In this document: piece after piece, positions 9,268-21,592 of the stretch | How the letters are laid out: every line of letters starts with the position of its first letter | Numbering within the stretch: position 1 is the stretch's first letter | NCBI GenBank assembly: GCA_029207755.1 | Contig: JARCOQ010000005.1 | Coordinates: 53,595,563-53,659,562 of the forward strand | Reading direction: 5' to 3' | From: Chamaea fasciata | Lineage: Eukaryota; Chordata; Aves; Passeriformes; Sylviidae | DNA: 64,000 nt | The notes under the pieces: generated by a model | Seen by the model: the letters and a program-made list of their open reading frames with translations, nothing else | Databases searched by the model: none | Told to the model about the DNA's origin: nothing | Program-made: the position numbers and the translations under genes

Positions 9268-12200
9268 GCTAAGATAAAAGAAGGCAGACTTTTTTCTGTG
9301 TTTTGGAAGTGTTAATTTGGTGTTTTAGCAAGGGGTGCTGCAGTCTTGCCTCATTTGCCAATCTCTGTCCAGTCTTCTTCTGGATTTCCTGGTCAAGTGC
9401 CTTTCCTCCTTGAAATAGAAATAATTGTTCATTTCATTCATCTGGCTTTTACAGACTTCTGTACAGTGCAACATAGTACCCAAGGAAGCAAGACACAATG
9501 CTTTCAGTGCGTTAAAGGCTATTGGAATTCCCGTGACGTGGCTGAGTCACTGGAGCTGCCTCTGTTCTGTGGCTGGACATAAGGCTATGGATTGTTTATG
9601 GCAGCTCCAAAAGTACTTCTTGTGAATTTTGGGTCTTACTGATTTTTCTTATTATTATTACTCTTCTTTTTTCCTAAACTACACTTGAAAGAAAAATCTT
9701 AGCAGGGAAAAAGAAGTTCTTTAGAAAAGCAAATGCCATTTACATCTTCATTGAGTGTTTAAAAGCACTACCAATTCTCATTCTTCAGTGAACACTGAGA
9801 CCGCTGCTCATTCAGCTGCAGTAAAAGTAGAAGGTGACTGTATCTCCTCCATATTTCTTCTTGTCTAAAAGAAAATTTAGGTGCTTTGCAATGAGCAGGC
9901 AACTCTGTTACAACTCTCTTCTTGTGTACAAGATGTTCAGAAAAAAAGTTAGTCTTAATTTGAGAGATCATCTTCTATCTTCTCATGGCTCTTTTCTTGC
10001 GTAGCCCTAGCAAGACTGAAGGAAGGTATTCTAGACCTGAAATTTCACTCGTTTCCGCATCTACTATACCATACCTAATGGTGTAGATTTCAAGTCATGC
10101 CAAAAAGACTCGTTGATGAATCAACAGATCATTTGGGTGAAATATTAATGACTCCTGTTGCTCTGCCTAGGAGGTAATGAAGCCAGGGCGTTGGGTGAGC
10201 TTCCTCTGGTGCTGTTTGTGCTTGCTCCAGGCTGCCTGGAAGAACAGACCAAAGCTGCTCCCCACCTCAGCAGAGCTGGGTTCTGCAGGGATTGGGGGCT
10301 ACCCTGGGCACTGCTGTGTCCTGGGGTGGAAAATCAAATTTCTGTTCAAAGGAGGATGCTACACAGTTAGTCTTGGAATCCAGCGTTTGTCTTTCAAAAC
10401 AAGTTTCGGACAAGTGTTGGTTTGTTTTTTGTTTGGTTCCTTCTGTGGTTTGTTGTTGCTGTTTTTTTGGTGGTTTGTTTTCTAGTTTGGTTTGGTTTGG
10501 TTTTCTTTCTCTAGAAGGAATAGGTGATTGTATGCTTGGCAGATCTGAGATATGACTGATTTCCTTTATTGCCCACTAACAGAAATTTTTTACAAAGCGG
10601 ATGGGATAAATGGTAAAACTTCTGCTAAGGCCTTAAAGCTTACATTAGGTGTTGTCCGAGAAAATGACCGTTAAGCCTGTGAAAAAAGGGATGTTAAAGC
10701 CATCTTCTGACTTTCAGCCTCCCGCTGTCTGTAGTTGGTAGTGAATGTTTCATCAGGGTGCTAAGAATGTTTGTCTTTTTTGTCCTTCTTTCTCTGCTTG
10801 AAAATCGAAGTGTGCAACTTGTAAGACCGAGCGTCTTTTCAGGTTTTTCTGCTTTTGGTCTAACTCTGCCAGCTCCACTGATGTTTGGATTTTTAGCAGA
10901 ACTTCCTCCTCTAGCTTCTTGCTTTGAACCTTAGGAAAGAAACAGTTGCCCTGGGCACCAGCAACCCGATCCCGCCGAATACAAGCTAGGGAACTTGGGC
11001 AGCCGAGGCGATTTACGCGGATTGCGTAACTTACGCAATTTGCGTAACCCCGGTGAATTGGGTCTGCTGCGTCACCTTCTTAAGGGGCGTGACTTGCGGC
11101 AACCTCGGCAACCTACCAGCGCAGCCTCTCAGTGCCGGGCAAAACAAAAGTGCAGCACTCGTGTTTTCGGCAGAGGAGGAGAGAAACCCTTGGTGGTTGC
11201 AGTGCACAGAGAAGTGTGACCGTGTCCCGTCAGTAGAAATCACCAAAGACATGCTTGGCGTTCCCCCTGATGCGGTGGTTTTGCAGTACTCGCTGCTTTA
11301 GGGCTTCTCCGGTGAGGTTAAATTGGATGTGGCTGAAGTGTTGCCGTGCCTGCTCTGGTTGGAGGCACCTGGCTGTGTTCATTGCCTGCTTGTGTAAAAT
11401 ACGCCGAGGCAAAGGAGAAGCAGGGATAGGAAGCCCTGGTGTCTGCAGCCTAAACGTTCGGGTCATTGCTGAGGTGCTCGAGCTCCATCCAGAAAGCACA
11501 GGGTGTGCTTTGTCTTGGCAGCATTCAACACAGAAAGCGCGTTGGAAATTGCTTCTGCCTCTTGTCCCTTCTTCTTCCGTGGCTGCTCCCCTGGGCTGCT
11601 CCTGTGAGCCAGGCAGCCCCCATCTCATGCAACCAAAAGCATCACAGCGAGTGTAGGAGCAGTTAGGGTCAAAAAAAGGATGGAGAAAAGCTTGAAGGCA
11701 TGAAGACACCACTTTTTTGCCTAGAACGTGGAGAGGGTAGAGCCGAGGTAAAAACAACCTAGCATTCTTTCTGAGGCAGGAAGCTTTAATTTTGCCTTAG
11801 GAACAGCTGAGTGTTACCTTGTTGTCCGTCGGGGCATGGACAGCAGCCCTGCAAGCCAGAATCCTGCCTTCCACTTGAGAGACTCCCTTTTAATCCTTAC
11901 AGCCTACACTTTCTGAAGAGCTGACATGCCTGTCTACCGTGCTGCTCCTAGAGACATCATTTCTGAGGCAGCATCAAGCTGGAAAAAAATAAACCGAAAC
12001 TGCAAGTGAAAGTTAAGAGAGCTCAGTGTGGCTAAGTGCCAAGTTGTGATGGGTGCGTTAGAGGACAAATATAAGGAAATAAAATTTTGCTACAGATGTC
12101 AGGAGCAGTTCTGTAGTTAGAAAATGCGATTTATGGGGGATTTCTGTAGTATTTCATCATGACCAATGTGCTGAACATCTCCTTGGAAACTTTCACAATA

Positions 12201-12346
12201 GCCCGAAGAAGAATACATTGATCATAAATGGACAGGGCATCGTTTGGTGATGATTCTTCACGGTGCAGTTGAAACAAGCAAACAAACAAACAATTTGCAG
12301 TTTGAACTGTGTTTCTACCCAGGAAGCAGGAAGACTGTCCACTTAA
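9268..12346. repeat. Macrosatellite unit 4 (type B, 3079 bp)
   Basis: First B-type unit. It is 4 bp shorter than unit 1 because of the CTCTTGTCCCTTCTTC allele near 11558-11576. It also differs from units 1-3 by GATCTGAGATATGACTG near 10540, CTGCTAAGGCC near 10624, CCCGTCAG instead of CCCTGAAG near 11226, and CTAGAGAC near 11948. The C/EBP-like cluster is at 11012-11048. No gene is recognised. Confidence 0.97.
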
Positions 12347-15300
12347 GCTAAGATAAAAGAAGGCAGACTTTTTTCTGTGTTTTGGAAGTGTTAATTTGGT
12401 GTTTTAGCAAGGGGTGCTGCAGTCTTGCCTCATTTGCCAATCTCTGTCCAGTCTTCTTCTGGATTTCCTGGTCAAGTGCCTTTCCTCCTTGAAATAGAAA
12501 TAATTGTTCATTTCATTCATCTGGCTTTTACAGACTTCTGTACAGTGCAACATAGTACCCAAGGAAGCAAGACACAATGCTTTCAGTGCGTTAAAGGCTA
12601 TTGGAATTCCCGTGACGTGGCTGAGTCACTGGAGCTGCCTCTGTTCTGTGGCTGGACATAAGGCTATGGATTGTTTATGGCAGCTCCAAAAGTACTTCTT
12701 GTGAATTTTGGGTCTTACTGATTTTTCTTCTTATTATTACTCTTCTTTTTTCCTAAACTACACTTGAAAGAAAAATCTTAGCAGGGAAAAAGAAGTTCTT
12801 TAGAAAAGCAAATGCCATTTACATCTTCATTGAGTGTTTAAAAGCACTACCAATTCTCATTCTTCAGTGAACACTGAGACCGCTGCTCATTCAGCTGCAG
12901 TAAAAGTAGAAGGTGACTGTATCTCCTCCATATTTCTTCTTGTCTAAAAGAAAATTTAGGTGCTTTGCAATGAGCAGGCAACTCTGTTACAACTCTCTTC
13001 TTGTGTACAAGATGTTCAGAAAAAAAGTTAGTCCTAATTTGAGAGATCATCTTCTATCTTCTCATGGCTCTTTTCTTGCGTAGCCCTAGCAAGACTGAAG
13101 GAAGGTATTCTAGACCTGAAATTTCACTCGTTTCCGCATCTACTATACCATACCTAATGGTGTAGATTTCAAGTCATGCCAAAAAGACTCGTTGATGAAT
13201 CAACAGATCATTTGGGTGAAATATTAATGACTCCTGTTGCTCTGCCTAGGAGGTAATGAAGCCAGGGCGTTGGGTGAGCTTCCTCTGGTGCTGTTTGTGC
13301 TTGCTCCAGGCTGCCTGGAAGAACAGACCAAAGCTGCTCCCCACCTCAGCAGAGCTGGGTTCTGCAGGGATTGGGGGCTACCCTGGGCACTGCTGTGTCC
13401 TGGGGTGGAAAATCAAATTTCTGTTCAAAGGAGGATGCTACACAGTTAGTCTTGGAATCCAGCGTTTGTCTTTCAAAACAAGTTTCGGACAAGTGTTGGT
13501 TTGTTTTTTGTTTGGTTCCTTCTGTGGTTTGTTGTTGCTGTTTTTTTGGTGGTTTGTTTTCTAGTTTGGTTTGGTTTGGTTTTCTTTCTCTAGAAGGAAT
13601 AGGTGATTGTATGCTTGGCAGATCTGAGATATGACTGATTTCCTTCATTGCCCACTAACAGAAATTTTTTACAAAGCGGATGGGACAAATGGTAAAACTT
13701 CTGCTAAGGCCTTAAAGCTTACATTAGGTGTTGTCCGAGAAAATGACCGTTAAGCCTGTGAAAAAAGGGATGTTAAAGCCATCTTCTGACTTTCAGCCTC
13801 CCGCTGTCTGTAGTTGGTAGTGAATGTTTCATCAGGGTGCTAAGAATGTTTGTCTTTTTTGTCCTTCTTTCTCTGCTTGAAAATCGAAGTGTGCAACTTG
13901 TAAGACCGAGCGTCTTTTCAGGTTTTTCTGCTTTTGGTCTAACTCTGCCAGCTCCACTGATGTTTGGATTTTTAGCAGAACTTCCTCCTCTAGCTTCTTG
14001 CTTTGAACCTTAGGAAAGAAACAGTTGCCCTGGGCACCAGCAACCCGATCCCGCCGAATACAAGCTAGGGAACTTGGGCAGCCGAGGCGATTTACGCGGA
14101 TTGCGTAATTTACGCAATTTGCGTAACCCCGGTGAATTGGGTCTGCTGCGTCACCTTCTTAAGGGGCGTGACTTGCGGCAACCTCGGCAACCTACCAGCG
14201 CAGCCTCTCAGTGCCGGGCAAAACAAAAGTGCAGCACTCGTGTTTTCGGCAGAGGAGGAGAGAAACCCTTGGTGGCTGCAGTGCACAGAGAAGTGTGACC
14301 GTGTCCCGTCAGTAGAAATCACCAAAGACATGCTTGGCGTTCCCCCTGATGTGGTGCTTTTGCAGTACTCGCTGCTTTAGGGCTTCTCCGGTGAGGTTAA
14401 ATTGGATGTGGCTGAAGTGTTGCCGTGCCTGCTCTGGTTGGAGGCACCTGGCTGTGTTCATTGCCTGCTTGTGTAAAATACGCCGAGGCAAAGGAGAAGC
14501 AGGGATAGGAAGCCCTGGTGTCTGCAGCCTAAACGTTCGGGTCATTGCTGAGGTGCTCGAGCTCCATCCAGAAAGCACAGGGTGTGCTTTGTCTTGGCAG
14601 CATTCAACACAGAAAGCGCGTTGGAAATTGCTTCTGCCTCTTGTCCCTTCTTCTTCCGTGGCTGCTCCCCTGGGCTGCTCCTGTGAGCCAGGCAGCCCCC
14701 ATCTCATGCAACCAAAAGCATCACAGCGAGTGTAGGAGCAGTTAGGGTCAAAAAAAGGATGGAGAAAAGCTTGAAGGCATGAAGACACCACTTTTTTGCC
14801 TAGAACGTGGAGAGGGTAGAGCCGAGGTAAAAACAACCTAGCATTCTTTCTGAGGCAGGAAGCTTTAATTTTGCCTTAGGAACAGCTGAGTGTTACCTTG
14901 CTGTCCGTCGGGGCATGGACAGCAGCCCTGCAAGCCAGAATCCTGCCTTCCACTTGAGAGACTCCCTTTTAATCCTTACAGCCTACACTTTCTGAAGAGC
15001 TGACATGCCTGTCTACCGTGCTGCTCCTAGAGACATCATTTCTGAGGCAGCATCAAGCTGGAAAAAAATAAACCGAAACTGCAAGTGAAAGTTAAGAGAG
15101 CTCAGTGTGGCTAAGTGCCAAGTTGTGATGGGTGCGTTAGAGGACAAATATAAGGAAATAAAATTTTGCTACAGATGTCAGGAGCAGTTCTGTAGTTAGA
15201 AAATGCGATTTATGGGGGATTTCTGTAGTATTTCATCATGACCAATGTGCTGAAAATCTCCTTGGAAACTTTCACAATAGCCCGAAGAAGAATACATTGA

Positions 15301-15425
15301 TCATAAATGGACAGGGCATCGTTTGGTGATGATTCTTCACGGTGCAGTTGAAACAAGCAAACAAACAAACAATTTGCAGTTTGAACTGTGTTTCTACCCA
15401 GGAAGCAGGAAGACTGTCCACTTAA
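12347..15425. repeat. Macrosatellite unit 5 (type B, 3079 bp)
   Basis: Near-identical to unit 4. Unit-specific changes include C in TTCTTCTTATT near 12730 and GTGGTGCTTTT near 14351. The C/EBP-like cluster is at 14091-14127. No gene is recognised. Confidence 0.97.
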
Positions 15426-18400
15426 GCTAAGATAAAAGAAGGCAGACTTTTTTCTGTGTTTTGGAAGTGTTAATTTGGTGTTTTAGCAAGGGGTGCTGCA
15501 GTCTTGCCTCATTTGCCAATCTCTATCCAGTCTTCTTCTGGATTTCCTGGTCAAGTGCCTTTCCTCCTTGAAATAGAAATAATTGTTCATTTCATTCATC
15601 TGGCTTTTACAGACTTCTGTACAGTGCAACATAGTACCCAAGGAAGCAAGACACAATGCTTTCAGTGCATTAAAGGCTATTGGAATTCCCGTGACGTGGC
15701 TGAGTCACTGGAGCTGCCTCTGTTCTGTGGCTGGACGTAAGGCTATGGATTGTTTATGGCAGCTCCAAAAGTACTTCTTGTGAATTTTGGGTCTTACTGA
15801 TTTTTCTTATTATTATTACTCTTCTTTTTTCCTAAACTACACTTGAAAGAAAAATCTTAGCAGGGAAAAAGAAGTTCTTTAGAAAAGCAAATGCCATTTA
15901 CATCTTCATTGAGTGTTTAAAAGCACTACCAATTCTCATTCTTCAGTGAACACTGAGACCGCTGCTCATTCAGCTGCAGTAAAAGTAGAAGGTGACTGTA
16001 TCTCCTCCATATTTCTTCTTGTCTAAAAGAAAATTTAGGTGCTTTGCAATGAGCAGGCAACTCTGTTACAACTCTCTTCTTGTGTACAAGATGTTCAGAA
16101 AAAAAGTTAGTCTTAATTTGAGAGATCATCTTCTATCTTCTCATGGCTCTTTTCTTGCGTAGCCCTAGCAAGACTGAAGGAAGGTATTCTAGACCTGAAA
16201 TTTCACTCGTTTCCGCATCTACTATACCATACCTAATGGTGTAGATTTCAAGTCATGCCAAAAAGACTCGTTGATGAATCAACAGATCATTTGGGTGAAA
16301 TATTAATGACTCCTGTTGCTCTGCCTAGGAGGTAATGAAGCCAGGGCGTTGGGTGAGCTTCCTCTGGTGCTGTTTGTGCTTGCTCCAGGCTGCCTGGAAG
16401 AACAGACCAAAGCTGCTCCCCACCTCAGCAGAGCTGGGTTCTGCAGGGATTGGGGGCTACCCTGGGCACTGCTGTGTCCTGGGGTGGAAAATCAAATTTC
16501 TGTTCAAAGGAGGATGCTACACAGTTAGTCTTGGAATCCAGCGTTTGTCTTTCAAAACAAGTTTCGGACAAGTGTTGGTTTGTTTTTTGTTTGGTTCCTT
16601 CTGTGGTTTGTTGTTGCTGTTTTTTTGGTGGTTTGTTTTCTAGTTTGGTTTGGTTTGGTTTTCTTTCTCTAGAAGGAATAGGTGATTGTATGCTTGGCAG
16701 ATCTGAGATATGACTGATTTCCTTCATTGCCCACTAACAGAAATTTTTTACAAAGCGGATGGGACAAATGGTAAAACTTCTGCTAAGGCCTTAAAGCTTA
16801 CATTAGGTGTTGTCCGAGAAAATGACCGTTAAGCCTGTGAAAAAAAGGATGTTAAAGCCATCTTCTGACTTTCAGCCTCCCGCTGTCTGTAGTTGGTAGT
16901 GAATGTTTCATCAGGGTGCTAAGAATGTTTGTCTTTTTTGTCCTTCTTTCTCTGCTTGAAAATCGAAGTGTGCAACTTGTAAGACCGAGCGTCTTTTCAG
17001 GTTTTTCTGCTTTTGGTCTAACTCTGCCAGCTCCACTGATGTTTGGATTTTTAGCAGAACTTCCTCCTCTAGCTTCTTGCTTTGAACCTTAGGAAAGAAA
17101 CAGTTGCCCTGGGCACCAGCAACCCGATCCCGCCGAATACAAGCTAGGGAACTTGGGCAGCCGAGGCGATTTACGCGGATTGCGTAATTTACGCAATTTG
17201 CGTAACCCCGGTGAATTGGGTCTGCTGCGTCACCTTCTTAAGGGGCGTGACTTGCGGCAACCTCGGCAACCTACCAGCGCAGCCTCTCAGTGCCGGGCAA
17301 AACAAAAGTGCAGCACTCGTGTTTTCGGCAGAGGAGGAGAGAAACCCTTGGTGGCTGCAGTGCACAGAGAAGTGTGACCGTGTCCCGTCAGTAGAAATCA
17401 CCAAAGACATGTTTGGCGTTCCCCCTGATGCGGTGCTTTTGCAGTACTCGCTGCTTTAGGGCTTCTCCGGTGAGGTTAAATTGGATGTGGCTGAAGTGTT
17501 GCCGTGCCTGCTCTGGTTGGAGGCACCTGGCTGTGTTCATTGCCTGCTTGTGTAAAATACGCCGAGGCAAAGGAGAAGCAGGGATAGGAAGCCCTGGTGT
17601 CTGCAGCCTAAACGTTCGGGTCATTGCTGAGGTGCTCGAGCTCCATCCAGAAAGCACAGGGTGTGCTTTGTCTTGGCAGCATTCAACACAGAAAGCGCGT
17701 TGGAAATTGCTTCTGCCTCTTGTCCCTTCTTCTTCCGTGGCTGCTCCCCTGGGCTGCTCCTGTGAGCCAGGCAGCCCCCATCTCATGCAACCAAAAGCAT
17801 CACAGCGAGTGTAGGAGCAGTTAGGGTCAAAAAAAGGATGGAGAAAAGCTTGAAGGCATGAAGACACCACTTTTTTGCCTAGAACGTGGAGAGGGTAGAG
17901 CCGAGGTAAAAACAACCTAGCATTCTTTCTGAGGCAGGAAGCTTTAATTTTGCCTTAGGAACAGCTGAGTGTTACCTTGTTGTCCGTCGGGGCATGGACA
18001 GCAGCCCTGCAAGCCAGAATCCTGCCTTCCACTTGAGAGACTCCCTTTTAATCCTTACAGCCTACACTTTCTGAAGAGCTGACATGCCTGTCTACCGTGC
18101 TGCTCCTAGAGACATCATTTCTGAGGCAGCATCAAGCTGGAAAAAAATAAACCGAAACTGCAAGTGAAAGTTAAGAGAGCTCAGTGTGGCTAAGTGCCAA
18201 GTTGTGATGGGTGCGTTAGAGGACAAATATAAGGAAATAAAATTTTGCTACAGATGTCAGGAGCAGTTCTGTAGTTAGAAAATGCGATTTATGGGGGATT
18301 TCTGTAGTATTTCATCATGACCAATGTGCTGAAAATCTCCTTGGAAACTTTCACAATAGCCCGAAGAAGAATACATTGATCATAAATGGACAGGGCATTG

Positions 18401-18504
18401 TTTGGTGATGATTCTTCACGGTGCAGTTGAAACAAGCAAACAAACAAACAATTTGCAGTTTGAACTGTGTTTCTACCCAGGAAGCAGGAAGACTGTCCAC
18501 TTAA
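15426..18504. repeat. Macrosatellite unit 6 (type B, 3079 bp)
   Basis: B-type unit. It shares CAGTGCATTAAAGG near 15664 with units 7-9 and GACATGTTTGGC near 17407 with unit 10, so it links the two blocks. The C/EBP-like cluster is at 17170-17206. No gene is recognised. Confidence 0.97.
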
Positions 18505-21500
18505 GCTAAGATAAAAGAAGGCAGACTTTTTTCTGTGTTTTGGAAGTGTTAATTTGGTGTTTTAGCAAGGGGTGCTGCAGTCTTGCCTCATTTGCCAATC
18601 TCTATCCAGTCTTCTTCTGGATTTCCTGGTCAAGTGCCTTTCCTCCTTGAAATAGAAATAATTGTTCATTTCATTCAGCTGGCTTTTACAGACTTCTGTA
18701 CAGTGCAACATAGTACCCAAGGAAGCAAGACACAATGCTTTCAGTGCATTAAAGGCTATTGGAATTCCCGTGACGTGGCTGAGTCACTGGAGCTGCCTCT
18801 GTTCTGTGGCTGGACGTAAGGCTATGGATTGTTTATGGCAGCTCCAAAAGTACTTCTTGTGAATTTTGGGTCTTACTGATTTTTCTTATTATTATTACTC
18901 TTCTTTTTTCCTAAACTACACTTGAAAGAAAAATCTTAGCAGGGAAAAAGAAGTTCTTTAGAAAAGCAAATGCCATTTACATCTTCATTGAGTGTTTAAA
19001 AGCACTACCAATTCTCATTCTTCAGTGAACACTGAGACCGCTGCTCATTCAGCTGCAGTAAAAGTAGAAGGTGACTGTATCTCCTCCATATTTCTTCTTG
19101 TCTAAAAGAAAATTTAGGTGCTTTGCAATGAGCAGGCAACTCTGTTACAACTCTCTTCTTGTGTACAAGATGTTCAGAAAAAAAGTTAGTCTTAATTTGA
19201 GAGATCATCTTCTATCTTCTCATGGCTCTTTTCTTGCGTAGCCCTAGCAAGACTGAAGGAAGGTATTCTAGACCTGAAATTTCACTCGTTTCCGCATCTA
19301 CTATACCATACCTAATGGTGTAGATTTCAAGTCATGCCAAAAAGACTCGTTGATGAATCAACAGATCATTTGGGTGAAATATTAATGACTCCTGTTGCTC
19401 TGCCTAGGAGGTAATGAAGCCAGGGCGTTGGGTGAGCTTCCTCTGGTGCTGTTTGTGCTTGCTCCAGGCTGCCTGGAAGAACAGACCAAAGCTGCTCCCC
19501 ACCTCAGCAGAGCTGGGTTCTGCAGGGATTGGGGGCTACCCTGGGCACTGCTGTGTCCTGGGGTGGAAAATCAAATTTCTGTTCAAAGGAGGATGCTACA
19601 CAGTTAGTCTTGGAATCCAGCGTTTGTCTTTCAAAACAAGTTTCGGACAAGTGTTGGTTTGTTTTTTGTTTGGTTCCTTCTGTGGTTTGTTGTTGTTGTT
19701 GTTTTGGTGGTTTGTTTTTTAGTTTGGTTTGGTTTGGTTTGGTTTTCTTTCTCTAGAAGGAATAGGTGATTGTATGCTTGGCAGATCTGAAATATGCCTG
19801 ATTTCCTTCATTGCCCACTAACAGAAATTTTATACAAAGCGGATGGGACAAATGGTAAAACTTCTGCTGTGGCCTTAAAGCTTACATTAGGTGTTGTCCA
19901 AGAAAATGACCGTTAAGCCCGTGAAAAAAGGGATGTTAAAGCCATCTTCTGACTTTCAGCCTCCCGCTATCTGTAGTTGGTAGTGAATGTTTTATCAGGG
20001 TGCTAAGAATGTTTGTCTTTTTTGTCCTTCTTTCTCTGCTTGAAAATCGAAGTGTGCAACTTGTAAGACCGAGCGTCTTTTCAGGTTTTTCTGCTTTTGG
20101 TCTAACTCTGCCAGCTCCACTGATGTTTGGATTTTTAGCAGAACTTCCTCCTCTAGCTTCTTGCTTTGAACCTTAGGAAAGAAACAGTTGCCCTGGGCAC
20201 CAGCAACCCGATCCCGCCGAATACAAGCTAGGGAACTTGGGCAGCCGAGGCGATTTACGCGGATTGCGTAATTTACGCAATTTGCGTAACCCCGGTGAAT
20301 TGGGTCTGCTGCGTCACCTTCTTAAGGGGCGTGACTTGCGGCAACCTCGGCAACCTACCAGCGCAGCCTCTCAGTGCCGGGCAAAACAAAAGTGCAGCAC
20401 TCGTGTTTTCGGCAGAGGAGGAGAGAAACCCTTGGTGGCTGCAGTGCACAGAGAAGTGTGACCGTGTCCCGTCAGTAGAAATCACCAAAGACATGCTTGG
20501 CGTTCCCCCTGATGCGGTGCTTTTGCAGTACTCGCTGCTTTAGGGCTTCTCCGGTGAGGTTAAATTGGATGTGGCTGAAGTGTTGCCGTGCCTGCTCTGG
20601 TTGGAGGCACCTGGCTGTGGTCATTGCCTGCTTGTGTAAAATACGCCGAGGCAAAGGAGAAGCAGGGATAGGAAGCCCTGGTGTCTGCAGCCTAAACGTT
20701 CGGGTCATTGCTGAGGTGCTCGAGCTCCATCCAGAAAGCACAGGGTGTGCTTTGTCTTGGCAGCATTCAACACAGAAAGCCCTTTGGAAATTGCTTATGC
20801 CTTTTGTCGTCCCCTTTTCCTTCCGTGGCTGCTTCCCTGGGCTGCTCCTGTGAGCCAGGCAGCCCCCATCTCATGCAACCAAAAGCATCACAGCGAGTGT
20901 AGGAGCAGTTAGGGTCAAAAAAAGGATGGAGAAAAGCTTGAAGGCATGAAGACACCACTTTTTTGCCTAGAACGTGGAGAGGGTAGAGCCGAGGTAAAAA
21001 CAACCTAGCATTCTTTCTGAGGCAGGAAGCTTTAATTTTGCCTTAGGAACAGCTGAGTGTTACCTTGTTGTCCGTCGGGGCATGGACAGCAGCCCTGCAA
21101 GCCAGAATCCTGCCTTCCACTTGAGAGACTCCCTTTTAATCCTTACAGCCTACACTTTCTGAAGAGCTGACATGCCTGTCTACCGTGCTGCTCCTAGAGA
21201 CATCATTTCTGAGGCAGCATCAAGCTGGAAAAAAATAAACCGAAACTGCAAGTGAAAGTTAAGAGAGCTCAGTGTGGCTAAGTGCCAAGTTGTGATGGGT
21301 GCGTTAGAGGACAAATATAAGGAAATAAAATTTTGCTACAGATGTCAGGAGCAGTTCTGTAGTTAGAAAATGCGATTTATGGGGGATTTCTGTAGTATTT
21401 CATCATGACCAATGTGCTGAAAATCTCCTTGGAAACTTTCACAATAGCCCGAAGAAGAATACATTGATCATAAATGGACAGGGCATCGTTTGGTGATGAT

Positions 21501-21592
21501 TCTTCACGGTGCAGTTGAAACAAGCAAGCAAACAAACAATTTGCAGTTTGAACTGTGTTTCTACCCAGGAAGCAGGAAGACTGTCCACTTAA
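18505..21592. repeat. Macrosatellite unit 7 (A allele, 3088 bp)
   Basis: It has the A allele of the 4-bp indel (near 20797-20825) but the CCCGTCAG and CTAGAGAC alleles typical of B units on either side. The A allele is therefore in a mosaic context. It has a fourth TTTGG copy in the GT-rich tract near 19720-19745, which accounts for the extra 5 bp over unit 1. The C/EBP-like cluster is at 20254-20290. No gene is recognised. Confidence 0.96.
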